In this document: piece after piece, positions 1 through 11,500 of the stretch | Numbering within the stretch: the stretch's first letter is position 1 | How the letters are laid out: each line of letters begins with the position of its first letter | Assembly: GCF_040958095.1 (NCBI RefSeq) | Contig: NC_091195.1 | Span: 20,005,679-20,069,678, forward strand | Reading direction: 5' to 3' | Source: Procambarus clarkii | Lineage: Eukaryota > Arthropoda > Malacostraca > Decapoda > Cambaridae | DNA: 64,000 bases | Translations under genes and position numbers: made by a program | Notes under the pieces: model-generated | Database searches by the model: none | Seen by the model: only the letters and a program-made list of their open reading frames with translations | Told to the model about the DNA's origin: nothing

Positions 1-890
1 AGCGTGCAGAGATCCTTTACTGCTAGAATCCACTCAGTAAAACATCTAAACTATTGGGACCGACTAAAGAGCCTAAAACTGTACTCCCTTGAGCGCAGGC
101 GAGAGAGATACATAATAATTTACACGTGGAAAATATTAGAGGGGCTGGTCCCAAACCTGCACACAGAAATAACATCACATGAGACCAGAAGACATGGCAG
201 GATGTGCAGAATACCCCCGTTGAAAAACAGAGGTGCAACTGGTACTCTGAGAGAGAACTCTATCAACATCAGAGGTCCGAGACTGTTCAACACGCTTCCA
301 CTACACATAAGGGGCATAACTGGCCGACCCCTCACAGTGTTCAAGAGAGAACTATCAACATCAGAGGCCCGAGACTGTTCAACACGCTTCCACTACACAT
401 AAGGGACATAACTGGCCGACCCCTCACAGTGTTCAAGAGAGAACTATCAACATCAGAGGTCCGAGACTGTTCAACACGCTTCCACTACACATAAGGGACA
501 TAACTGGCCGACCCCTCACAGTGTTCAAGAGAGAACTATCAACATCAGAGGCCCGAGACTGTTCAACACGCTTCCACTACACATAAGGGACATAACTGGC
601 CGACCCCTCACAGTGTTCAAGAGAGAACTATCAACATCAGAGGCCCGAGACTGTTCAACACGCTTCCACTACACATAAGGGACATAACTGGCCGACCCCT
701 CACAGTGTTCAAGAGAGAACTGGATAAGCACCTCCAAAGGATACCTGATCAACCAGGCTGTGACTCATACGTCAGGATGCGAGCAGCCGCGTCCAACAGC
801 CTGGTTGATCAGTCCGGCAACCAGGAGGCCTGGTCGACGACCGGGCCGCGGGGACGCTAAGCCCCGGAAGCACCTCAAGGTAAGGTTCAG
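1..890 (+). mobile_element. LINE 3' end, RT C-terminal remnant (copy A)
   Basis: The frame at 4-402 reads as the C-terminal segment of a non-LTR retrotransposon reverse transcriptase, with YWDRLKSLKLYSLERRRER, then GPRLFNTLPLHIR and LTVFKREL. This is the usual tail of arthropod CR1/L2-type LINEs. After the internal tandem repeat the frame resumes near 721 (LDKHLQRIPDQPGCDSYVR) and ends near 865. The same tail recurs at 38565-38720 and, on the minus strand, at 58256-58466. It is 5' truncated by the window edge, broken by the repeat expansion and not functional. Confidence 0.85.
261..720 (+). repeat. 92-bp tandem repeat inside LINE tail, 5 copies
   Basis: Five direct copies of a 92-bp segment start at 261, 353, 445, 537 and 629. 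Each begins TATCAACATCAGAGG and ends AAGAGAGAAC. The unit is part of the LINE coding tail. Because 92 is not a multiple of three, each copy shifts the frame and ends translation. Copy B of the duplication has only three units (38289-38564), so the array changed after duplication. Confidence 0.95.
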
Positions 891-1031
891 GGAGTTTGTC
901 GCCCTTAAGGTGGCTATATTTGTAAGCAACGTGTCTGAACTATCATATTAAACCTGAGGAATGAAGCACTTCGTCTATTGTTTTGTTGTTAATATGACAC
1001 TTAAAATTATGTGGAAAACATAAATATTTAC
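891..1031 (-). other. Start of intron 1 of NLR copy A
   Basis: On the minus strand the donor GT is at 1031-1030, in context CCTAG|GTAAATA. The NLR frame reads on to a stop at 943, which would add 29 residues with no LRR character. The copy B donor (38875-38874) has identical context, and there phase-matched downstream exons are visible, which favours splicing here too. Confidence 0.65.
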
Positions 1032-3687
1032 CTAGGTCTTCTAGACTCGGAAGGCTTGGCAGGTGATGTATGAAGACAGGCAGTTGATGTAGTGTGAGGC
1101 GCAGGTCAAGGACTTCGAGGGTGTGAGGCAGGAGGGGTATGGCTGCTTCAGACAAGTAACCTTTAAACCACTTTAAGGTACACTGACTGCCAGGGGCTGT
1201 TAGCCTTTCCAAAAATTTGTATGATAAGTCGTTATTTCTGCTGTAAAGAGGACCTTCAAATTGTATGTCTATGGTTACTACATTATTTGCAAGCTCAGAC
1301 AGTGCAGACAGGAGTTGGTTTAATTGTGGTGTATCGTCTAAGCACAGGAAGATTTCCTCAGGCGTCACCTCCCTCAGAACAGGCGGCAGGAAAACACACG
1401 AGAGAACACTGCTTATTGACCACTTGTGTTTTGTACGCAGCTTCTCACACACGGCTTGGATGACGTGCTTACTCTCGCGGGACTCTGCTACGTGCTTCAA
1501 CAGCTCGTCATCAATCGATTTTTTTCCCATTTCGCACAGAAGATCAACTATATGAGTAATGAACTTGTGCTCTACTCCTTGGGCACTCAGCACACCGGTA
1601 GTGCTGAGTAAAATGCTCTGCCATCTGGAACGCTCAACAATTTCGTCTGTCGTGACGTCTGATTTCTGCAGATGATCTGGCGAGAAACCTATTTGCGTAT
1701 GCACAACATCCTTCAGGAGGTCAGTAATTCTAGAGCTTTTCTCTGACACACACTGTTGTTCTCGATAGTCTCCTTCTCCCTCCTTCCTCAACTGAGCGAC
1801 CAGCCCCCTGCTGGCACAATACTCCTGGTACCTGGCGTGAAAATAACCAAACACCGTCACCACATCGAGGCCCCGACGGTAGCTGGTTCTTGTTAAATAG
1901 TTGGACAAGACCTCCTCCTGCGGCAGTCCCAGAGTGTCACACTTCTCCCTAATCTCCGCTTCTGTCTCTGGCCAAAGGTCGTACTCCTGCCTCTTGATCC
2001 CTCTTAAACTGACCTCTTCAAAAAACCTCAAAAACTTCTCACAACTTCTTTTGGGGTCAGTCACCTGATCTATGAGTCTGGACACCAGTTTTTTGGTTAT
2101 GAAGTCATGAATCTTCTCATAGACTTGAGTGTTTGTGGTGAGACTGTTAAATTCTTCTGGAGCCTCGACGCACAGCAGCGCCAACAAGATCAAGGTGAGT
2201 GGAGTGTTGAGGTACTCGCCCAGGAACTCACTCATCTGTTCCAGCCGCTGGGTAAATTTCTCTTTGACACTCTGTTGGCTCTCTTCCTCCACCAGCACCT
2301 TGGTGATTCTCTCGGCGAACTCCGCGTGACGTTCTGGAGTGATGCCCAAGACGAGGATGTTGTAGCAAGGTCTGGTGTGTGGGACGAGCAGTGACAGTTG
2401 TTGGTCCCACCCCGGCCGTGTGGTTATCACCAACCTCACATCCTTGCCAGGCAGGTGCAACAGCTCCTTCACCAGCCTTCTTGAATACTTGTTGACCTCG
2501 TCGTAGCCGTCAATCAGGACTAATATATTTAAGCTCAAGATTGTCTCCTTAAATAATATGAAGTCGGCATCAGAATCACGAAGTGTTTGAGGCAGCAACT
2601 GGCGGAGGAGATCATCGAAGGTATTAAGATGTGTGTTCCTACACTGTACATAGAAAACGAGGTCCTCAGTGCCCAGGTGACGTATGGCAGCAGGGTCCTC
2701 TACCCACTTCTCGAGGATGAGCTTGAGTAACGTTGTCTTGCCCATACCACCTTCCCCCGTCAGGATGACACACTGAGGGACTCTTCCGTCCTCTCGTCTC
2801 ATACTCAAGATGTCTTCATAGTTTATATCCCGATTCCTAGTAGCATGGGAGGGTCTTGTGTTATCCTGACCCTTGGTCGCGTGGGAGGGTCTTGCCCCTA
2901 TGACGGGATTTTCAAGGAGTCGCAGTTTTGTAAAAGCAAGACTTGGGTTGTAGTTAATGTTGAGGTGGAGCCAGGGTGCGGGAAGAATCTGGTACAGCAG
3001 TTTATACACCTCAGTTAGTTCCCACTTGCTCGTCTGCTTAACCTTTTCTGTGATGTAGCTTTTGTATTTCTTATTGTCCTGATTGAACTGAGACAAGTGC
3101 GCCACATCTGAAGGATCCAGCGGCTCTCTGACCTTCTCTAGCAGAGCACCAATATACTCTTTGACATCTCTGGTCACGTGGCTCACATCCTGGCTGTTTG
3201 TCCTACACCGGTCGCCGGCCTCAGCCAGCATCTTGGCCAATAAGTCACTGAGCTCCGTCAGTGTTGACGTAAGATCTTGCTCTGACATTCTCACATTATC
3301 ATGGGCCAACGTGTTTCGGTGTTGCTTGAGGCTGTAAATGAGGTGTTCAAGTGATGGTCCCTGAGGCCCTGGAGTGGTCCACGTGGGGTCATTCATCTTA
3401 GCCAGACCACACACATGTTGCAGGAGTTTATACAACAGGGTGATGTCAAAAGTTGCCGCGTCAGAGGAAGCTTCGAGTTTATCCCTCTGGTAATCATCGA
3501 AGATACGCTTGTACTGAGTATTGGTGTACCCCAAGTCCTGAGTGAGGTAAGTCCCTACTGGGAAGGTGCCCCGGTACGACCACATAAACACACTTGCTAG
3601 CGCGTCTCGTCCTGCCTTAGTCACAGCCAGTCCATACCACAGTCTGTTCACATCTTCCAGTTGGATAACGGGACTTAAGGCCGCCAT
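1032..3687 (-). CDS. HEPN-NACHT-LRR NLR-type protein, exon 1 (copy A)
   Basis: This is a predicted intracellular NTPase receptor of the NLR/STAND type. Residues are numbered from an open frame beginning at 3732. The likely start is the ATG at 3687-3685 (residue 16), with A at -3 and G at +4; the frame above it has only a GTG. Residues about 28-172 look like a DZIP3-type HEPN domain with the RX4H motif RNTLAH (R139, H144). The NACHT has Walker A GEGGMGKTT (326-334), Walker B LVLIDGYDE (404-412) and sensor TTRPG (437-441), then helical regions. LRR-like sequence begins near 870 (LEVLDLRL). The frame stays open to 943, but a donor TAG|GTAAATA leaves the exon at 1032 in phase 1, so the tail past residue 900 is probably intronic. 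Later exons should lie left of the window. HEPN and NACHT assignments are by motif; any role in sensing is inference. Confidence 0.88.
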
Positions 3688-3796
3688 ATTGAGCCGTATG
3701 ATTCTCCTCACACAAGTGTTATCAAGCTTCACAAAAGCAGTAAATGTCCCACGCTGGTTTTGTTATTATATTATGTATAAAAATATAACATTGTTT

Positions 3797-4015
3797 CCCA
3801 CTGTTGGGAACAGGAAACTTGTGAGGTTTATTGAGGCCTTCTTAAGCCAACGACGGTCCTTCCTCAGGATTCAACCCTGACTGATTTCCGGGTACTTAGT
3901 TACTGCTAAATGAACAGAGGTATCAGGTGTAAGGAGACATGTCTTGACGTCTCACACTGCAAATGAATCAAACTCGGGTCCAGTCGGTAATGATCCGGCT
4001 GCTCCAACCACAATA
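3797..4015 (-). mobile_element. tRNA-derived SINE-like repeat (copy A)
   Basis: Contains TTTCCGGGTACTTAGTTACTGCTAAATG, a variant of the SINE body seen clearly at 16490-16500 and 55815-55850, and a degenerate reverse B-box (GAATCAAACTC, near 3963) close to the right end. The element therefore reads right to left. The same block is at 41655-41875 in copy B. No target-site duplication was identified. Confidence 0.5.
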
Positions 4016-4415
4016 CAGTTCACTTAATTGATTACAAAATATATGTGGTTTCCAAATAAACCATAATTAAGGAAATGTGTTCACGTGTAATTGTTGTTTA
4101 TGCAATGTACTGTCCCAACTTTACTGGTTATTTTCAATTTATTCAGTTTTAGTTCATTTCTTCTGTCTTCCTAACTCTCAGATTTCTGGCATCTGGAAAA
4201 AAACATGTAGCATTTTTAATACAAGATATTAGTGTTAAATATTGGGTCAGAAATACATTTTTGAATACAATAAAACACATAAAATTCCAAAGCCTGCTTC
4301 CTGTATATTTGTTTTATTTTATATCATAAAACTTTCCATGTTTTAACATAACTCCTGTTATCACTGACTGTTGACTTCTGAGTTTGAGTAATAATGGTGC
4401 TCATTTTCTCCCACA

Positions 4416-4625
4416 GAAAATGGACGTGTGAAGTTGGGAATGTTATTATCTGCCATTATCTTGTTCTTTTGAGGGCCTATTAAGATTATGCAGTTCAATT
4501 TGGTCACCGTACAATATAAATGATATTGTATGGTGACCAAACTGAACTGCATAATCTTAACAGGTCCTTACAGAACAAGATAATGGCAGATAATAACATT
4601 ACCAACTTCACACCATCCATTTTAT
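4416..4625. repeat. Long imperfect palindrome (hairpin), copy A
   Basis: Two arms of about 100 bp pair around a 5-base loop at 4518-4522. The left arm runs from AAAATGGACGTGTGAAG to ACAATAT and the right arm from ATATTGT to CTTCACACCATCCATTTT. Mismatches are few. It looks like a foldback or MITE-type insertion and is shared with copy B (42275-42483), so it predates the duplication. Confidence 0.8.
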
Positions 4626-4699
4626 CAAGCTAGAACCTTGGGGCTAGCCTCTCTCACCACTATATATAATGGACTAATTTCACTTGAACACGAAAAGGG

Positions 4700-4872
4700 A
4701 AGAATGACAATTTATGACTATTTATTGCCTGTCCCTACCTCCTCATCACAATCGACTTGAGAATGGTCCAGGACGGACCGAAACGTCGTCGTCCCTTCAA
4801 CTTCTAGTGTGTGGTCTGGTCAACATACTTCAGCCCCGTTATTGTGACTCCTCGCCTGCATAAGAATGACAA
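4700..4872 (+). mobile_element. PLE 3'-end-derived insertion with 11-bp target duplication
   Basis: The insert at 4711-4861 is flanked by AAGAATGACAA at 4700-4710 and 4862-4872. Copy B has a single AAGAATGACAA at the matching place, an empty site. The insert holds the hairpin motif CGAC-TTGAGAAT-stem-GAAACGTC-GTCG (4753-4791). The same stretch occurs downstream of PLE-like sequence at 28806-29060, so I read it as a short non-autonomous piece of a PLE 3' region. Confidence 0.8.
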
Positions 4873-5180
4873 AATTGATCTCAAGAATTAGAACCCTCCC
4901 GTACGAAGAGAGATTAAAGAAGCTTTATTTAAACATTCTTTGGAATACGAAAATTATATGTGACATAATTCATGTACACAAAAGGATGAAAATTTATATA
5001 AAAGATAATAATAATTTGTTAAATATATCACCACAAAATAGAACCCGAAACAATAAATCTGTATCTATAAAAATTAATGTCTATCAGAGGTTGAAGGCTA
5101 GAAGCTTGGGGCTAGCCTCACCAAATTTTTTAACAGTAATTGCTGTTGGGTACGTGCCCAACAGGGTATGGCATATATGA
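4866..5180 (+). pseudogene. LINE reverse transcriptase C-terminal relic (copy A)
   Basis: The frame carries LPYEERLKKLYLNIL and other traces of the thumb and C-terminal region of CR1/L2-type LINE reverse transcriptases. It is about 100 residues, has no catalytic motifs and is AT-rich. The upstream part of the frame was separated by the insertion at 4711-4861; in copy B the frame is continuous from 42494. Confidence 0.6.
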
Positions 5181-5515
5181 ACCGAGTGCCATTTAACACA
5201 GTGCCAAAGTTACCCCCCCCCCATTACGATTTTGCAATATGTTAAACTGAATTTCGAATTATTAATTAATTTTCTTCCTAGGGTACCCAGCTGAACTTGT
5301 ATTTTTCTTTCTCTCTACCTCCCCTCTCTTCCCCTCTCCCTTTCCAGCCTGTTGTCGTCGTGTCGTCGGGGTTAAAAGGCGCAGTAGTCACAATGAGACA
5401 CTGAGCCGTGCCAGGTGACGAAGTGGTCACCACTGGGGCTTGGGGGCTCGAACCAGAGGAGGGAGGGGGTTAGTCAGGAGGATCAAAGGAGGAGCTTGGT
5501 CTGGGCCCCACTATC
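5181..5515. other. No gene seen; lead-in to satellite
   Basis: Contains a C run near 5213-5222 and pyrimidine-rich sequence near 5305-5345 (CTCTCTACCTCCCC). No open frame with recognisable content. The block repeats at 42875-43210 with small indels. Confidence 0.6.
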
Positions 5516-8500
5516 AACAGTCTTTCTTCTGAACTAGCAACAGTCTTTCTTCTGAACTAGCAACAGTCTTTCTTCTGAACTAGCAACAGTCTTTCTTCTG
5601 AACTAGCAACAGTCTTTCTTCTGAACTAGCAACAGTCTTCTGAACTAGCAACAGTCTTCTGAACTATCACCAGTCTTCTGAACTAGCAACAGTCTTCTGA
5701 ACTAGCAACAGTCTTCCTTCTGAACTAGCAACAGTCTTCTGAACTAGCAACAGTCTTCCTTCTGAACTAGCAACAGTCTTCCTTCTGAACTAGCAACACT
5801 CTTCCTTCTGAACTAGCAACAGTCTTCTGAACTAGCAACAGTCTTTCTTCTGAACTAGCAACAGTCTTCTGAACTAGCACCAGTCTTCCTTCTGAACTAG
5901 CAACAGTCTTCCTTCTGAACTAGCAACAGTCTTCCTTCTGAACTAGCAACAGTCTTCCTTCTGAACTAGCAACAGTCTTCTGAACTAGCACCAGTCTTCC
6001 TTCTGAACTAGCACCAGTCTTCTGAACTAGCAACAGTCTTTCTTCTGAACTAGCACCAGTCTTCTGAACTAGCAACAGTCTTTCTTCTGAACTAGCACCA
6101 GTCTTCTGAACTAGCACCAGTCTTCCTTCTGAACTAGCAACAGTCTTCTGAACTAGCACCAGTCTTCCTTCTGAACTAGCACCAGTCTTTCTTCTGAACT
6201 AGCACCAGTCTTCCTTCTGAACTAGCAACAGTCTTCTGAACTAGCACCAGTTTTCCTTCTGAACTAGCAACACTCTTCTGAACTAGCACCAGTCTTTCTT
6301 CTGAACTAGCACCAGTCTTCTGAACTAGCACCAGTCTTTCTTCTGAACTAGCACCAGTCTTCTGAACTAGCACCAGTCTTCTGAACTAGCACCAGTCTTC
6401 TGAACTAGCACCAGTCTTCCTTCTGAACTAGCAACAGTCTTCTGAACTAGCACCAGTCTTTCTTCTGAACTAGCACCAGTCTTCTGAACTAGCACCAGTC
6501 TTCTGAACTAGCAACAGTCTTCTGAACTAGCAACAGTCTTCCTTCTGAACTAGCAACAGTCTTCTGAACTAGCACCAGTCTTCCTTCTGAACTAGCAACA
6601 GTCTTCTGAACTAGCACCAGTCTTTCTTCTGAACTAGCACCAGTCTTCCTTCTGAACTAGTAACAGTCTTCTGAACTAGCACCAGTCTTCCTTCTGAACT
6701 AGCAACAGTCTTCTGAACTAGCACCAGTCTTCCTTCTGAACTAGCAACAGTCTTCTGAACTAGCACCAGTCTTTCTTCTGAACTAGCAACAGTCTTCTGA
6801 ACTAGCAACAGTCTTCCTTCTGAACTAGCAACAGTCTTTCTTCTGAACTAGCAACAGTCTTCTGAACTAGCAACAGTCTTCTGAACTAGCAACAGTCTTC
6901 CTTCTGAACTAGCAACAGTCTTTCTTCTGAACTAGCAACAGTCTTCTGAACTAGCAACAGTCTTTCTTCTGAACTAGCAACAGTCTTCCTTCTGAACTAG
7001 CAACAGTCTTCTGAACTAGCACCAGTCTTCCTTCTGAACTAGCAACAGTCTTCTGAACTAGCAACAGTCTTCTGAACTAGCAACAGTCTTCCTTCTGAAC
7101 TAGCAACAGTCTTCTGAACTAGCACCAGTCTTCCTTCTGAACTAGCAACAGTCTTCCTTCTGAACTAGCAACAGTCTTCTAAACTAGCAACAGTCTTCCT
7201 TCTGAACTAGCAACAGTCTTCCTTCTGAACTAGCAACAGTCTTTCTTCTGAACTAGCAACAGTCTTCTGAACTAGCAACAGTCTTCTGAACTAGCAACAG
7301 TCTTCCTTCTGAACTAGCAACAGTCTTCTGAACTAGCAACATTCTTCCTTCTGAACTAGCAACAGTCTTCCTTCTGAACTAGCAACAGTCTTCTGAACTA
7401 GCAACAGTCTTCCTTCTGAACTAGCAACAGTCTTCCTTCTGAACTAGCAACAGTCTTTCTTCTGAACTAGCAACAGTCTTCTGAACTAGCAACAGTCTTC
7501 TGAACTAGCAACAGTCTTTCTTCTGAACTAGCAACAGTCTTCTGAACTAGCAACAGTCTTTCTTCTGAACTAGCAACAGTCTTCTGAACTAGCAACAGTC
7601 TTCCTTCTGAACTAGCAACAGTCTTCTGAACTAGCAACAGTCTTCCTTCTGAACTAGCAACAGTCTTCTGAACTAGCAACAGTCTTTCTTCTGAACTAGC
7701 AACAGTCTTCTGAACTAGCAACAGTCTTCCTTCTGAACTAGCAACAGTCTTCTGAACTAGCAACAGTCTTTCTTCTGAACTAGCAACAGTCTTCTGAACT
7801 AGCAACAGTCTTCCTTCTGAACTAGCAACAGTCTTCCTTCTGAACTAGCAACAGTCTTTCTTCTGAACTAGCAACAGTCTTCTGAACTAGCAACAGTCTT
7901 TCTTCTGAACTAGCAACAGTCTTCTGAACTAGCAACAGTCTTCCTTCTGAACTAGCAACAGTCTTCCTTCTGAACTAGCAACAGTCTTCTGAACTAGCAA
8001 CAGTCTTCTGAACTAGCAACAGTCTTCTGAACTAGCAACAGTCTTCTGAACTAGCAACAGTCTTCTGAACTAGCAACAGTCTTTCTTCTGAACTAGCACC
8101 AGTCTTCTGAACTAGCAACAGTCTTTCTTCTGAACTAGCACCAGTCTTCTGAACTAGCACCAGTCTTCCTTCTGAACTAGCAACAGTCTTCTGAACTAGC
8201 AACAGTCTTCTGAACTAGCAACAGTCTTCCTTCTGAACTAGCAACAGTCTTTCTTCTGAACTAGCAACAGTCTTCTGAACTAGCAACAGTCTTTCTTCTG
8301 AACTAGCAACAGTCTTCTGAACTAGCACCAGTCTTCCTTCTGAACTAGCAACAGTCTTTCTTCTGAACTAGCAACAGTCTTTCTTCTGAAATAGCAACAG
8401 TCTTCCTTCTGAAATAGCACCAGTCTTCCTTCTGAACTAGCACCAGTCTTCCTTCTGAACTAGCAACAGTCTTTCTTCTGAACTAGCAACAGTCTTTCTT

Positions 8501-11500
8501 CTGAACTAGCACCAGTCTTCCTTCTGAACTAGCACCAGTCTTCCTTCTGAACTAGCAACAGTCTTTCTTCTGAACTAGCAACAGTCTTCCTTCTGAACTA
8601 GCAACAGTCTTTCTTCTGAACTAGCAACAGTCTTCTGAACTAGCAACAGTCTTTCTTCTGAACTAGCACCAGTCTTTCTTCTGAACTAGCAACAGTCTTC
8701 TGAACTAGCAACAGTCTTCTGAACTAGCACCAGTCTTTCTTCTGAACTAGCAACAGTTTTCTGAACTAGCAACAGTCTTCTGAACTAGCACCAGTCTTCC
8801 TTCTGAACTAGCAACAGTCTTCTGAACTAGCACCAGTCTTTCTTCTGAACTAGCAACAGTCTTCTGAACTAGCACCAGTCTTTCTTCTGAACTAGCAACA
8901 GTCTTCTGAACTAGCACCAGTCTTTCTTCTGAACTAGCAACAGTCTTCTGAACTAGCACCAGTCTTTCTTCTGAACTAGCAACAGTCTTCTGAACTAGCA
9001 CCAGTCTTTCTTCTGAACTAGCACCAGTCTTTCTTCTGAACTAGCAACAGTCTTCTGAACTAGCAACAGTCTTCCCTCTGAACTAGCACCAGTCTTCTGA
9101 ACTAGCAACAGTCTTCCTTCTGAACTAGCAACAGTCTTCCTTCTGAACTAGCAACAGTCTTCCTTCTGAACTAGCAACAGTCTTCCTTCTGAACTAGCAA
9201 CAGTCTTTCTTCTGAACTAGCAACAGTCTTCCTTCTGAACTAGCAACAGTCTTCCTTCTGAACTAGCAACAGTCTTTCTTCTGAACTAGCAACAGTCTTC
9301 CTCCTGAACTAGCAACAGTCTTCCTTTTGAACTAGCAACAGTCTTCTGAACTAGCAACAGTCTTCCTTCTGAACTAGCAACAGTCTTCCTTCTGAACTAG
9401 CAACAGTCTTCTGAACTAGCAACAGTCTTCCTTCTGAACTAGCAACAGTCTTCTGAACTAGCAACAGTCTTCCTTCTGAACTAGCACCAGTCTTCTGAAC
9501 TAGCACCAGTCTTCTGACCTAGCACCAGTCTTCCTTCTGAACTAGCAACAGTCTTCTGAACTAGCAACAGTCTTCTGAACTAGCAACAGTCTTCCTTCTG
9601 AACTAGCAACAGTCTTTCTTCTGAACTAGCAACAGTCTTCTGAACTAGCAACAGTCTTTCTTCTGAACTAGCAACAGTCTTCTGAACTAGCACCAGTCTT
9701 CCTTCTGAACTAGCAACAGTCTTTCTTCTGAACTAGCAACAGTCTTCTGAACTAGCAACAGTCTTTCTTCTGAACTAGCAATAGTCTTCTGAACTAGCAC
9801 CAGTCTTCCTTCTGAACTAGCAACAGTCTTTCTTCTGAACTAGCAACAGTCTTCTGAACTAGCAACAGTCTTTCTTCTGAACTAGCACCAGTCTTTCTTC
9901 TGAACTAGCAACAGTCTTCTGAACTAGCAACAGTCTTCTGAACTAGCACCAGTCTTTCTTCTGAACTAGCAACAGTTTTCTGAACTAGCACCAGTCTTCC
10001 TTCTGAACTAGCAACAGTCTTCTGAACTAGCACCAGTCTTCCTTCTGAACTAGCAACAGTCTTCTGAACTAGCACCAGTCTTTCTTCTGAACTAGCAACA
10101 GTCTTCTGAACTAGCACCAGTCTTTCTTCTGAACTAGCAACAGTCTTCTGAACTAGCACCAGTCTTTCTTCTGAACTAGCAACAGTCTTCTGAACTAGCA
10201 CCAGTCTTTCTTCTGAACTAGCAACAGTCTTCTGAACTAGCACCAGTCTTTCTTCTGAACTAGCACCAGTCTTTCTTCTGAACTAGCAACAGTCTTCTGA
10301 ACTAGCAACAGTCTTCCCTCTGAACTAGCACCAGTCTTCTGAACTAGCAACAGTCTTCCTTCTGAACTAGCAACAGTCTTCCTTCTGAACTAGCAACAGT
10401 CTTCCTTCTGAACTAGCAACAGTCTTCCTTCTGAACTAGCAACAGTCTTTCTTCTGAACTAGCAACAGTCTTCCTTCTGAACTAGCAACAGTCTTCCTTC
10501 TGAACTAGCAACAGTCTTTCTTCTGAACTAGCAACAGTCTTCCTCCTGAACTAGCAACAGTCTTCCTTCTGAACTAGCAACAGTCTTCTGAACTAGCAAC
10601 AGTCTTCCTTCTGAACTAGCAACAGTCTTCCTTCTGAACTAGCAACAGTCTTCTGAACTAGCAACAGTCTTCCTTCTGAACTAGCAACAGTCTTCTGAAC
10701 TAGCAACAGTCTTCCTTCTGAACTAGCACCAGTCTTCTGAACTAGCACCAGTCTTCTGAACTAGCACCAGTCTTCCTTCTGAACTAGTAACAGTCTTCTG
10801 AACTAGCAGCAGTCTTCTGAACTAGCAACAGTCTTCCTTCTGAACTAGCAACAGTCTTTCTTCTGAACTAGCAACAGTCTTCTGAACTAGCAACAGTCTT
10901 TCTTCTGAACTAGCAACAGTCTTCTGAACTAGCACCAGTCTTCCTTCTGAACTAGCAACAGTCTTTCTTCTGAACTAGCAACAGTCTTCTGAACTAGCAA
11001 CAGTCTTTCTTCTGAACTAGCACCAGTCTTTCTTCTGAACTAGCAACAGTCTTCTGAACTAGCAACAGTCTTCTGAACTAGCACCAGTCTTTCTTCTGAA
11101 CTAGCAACAGTCTTCTGAACTAGCACCAGTCTTCCTTCTGAACTAGCAACAGTCTTTCTTCTGAACTAGCAACAGTCTTCTGAACTAGCAACAGTCTTTC
11201 TTCTGAACTAGCACCAGTCTTTCTTCTGAACTAGCAACAGTCTTCTGAACTAGCAACAGTCTTCTGAACTAGCACCAGTCTTTCTTCTGAACTAGCAACA
11301 GTCTTCTGAACTAGCACCAGTCTTCCTTCTGAACTAGCAACAGTCTTCTGAACTAGCACCAGTCTTCCTTCTGAACTAGCAACAGTCTTCTGAACTAGCA
11401 CCAGTCTTTCTTTTGAACTAGCACCAGTCTTTCTTCTGAACTAGCACCAGTCTTTCTTCTGAACTAGCAACAGTCTTCTGAACTAGCACCAATCTTTCTT

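Noticed and set aside
1221-2394. Plus-strand frames opposite NLR A (also 39065-40247 in B)
   Set aside because: Shadows of the NLR exon on the other strand.
1032-3687. Bacterial origin of the HEPN-NACHT gene, given similar prokaryotic defence layouts
   Set aside because: The HEPN is of the animal DZIP3-like type, splice signals and phase-matched exons are present, LRRs are of animal NLR form, and the surroundings are eukaryotic.
4753-4791. A canonical hammerhead ribozyme
   Set aside because: The invariant core CUGANGA is not present (C3 and G8 positions are U and A), and the outer strands pair with each other. It is kept only as a hammerhead-like motif.
5920-10243. Minus-strand frames of 65-112 residues repeating VQKTVASSEERL
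   Set aside because: A 19+23-bp unit pair equals 14 codons, so openness is arithmetic. Frames start and stop wherever unit order changes.
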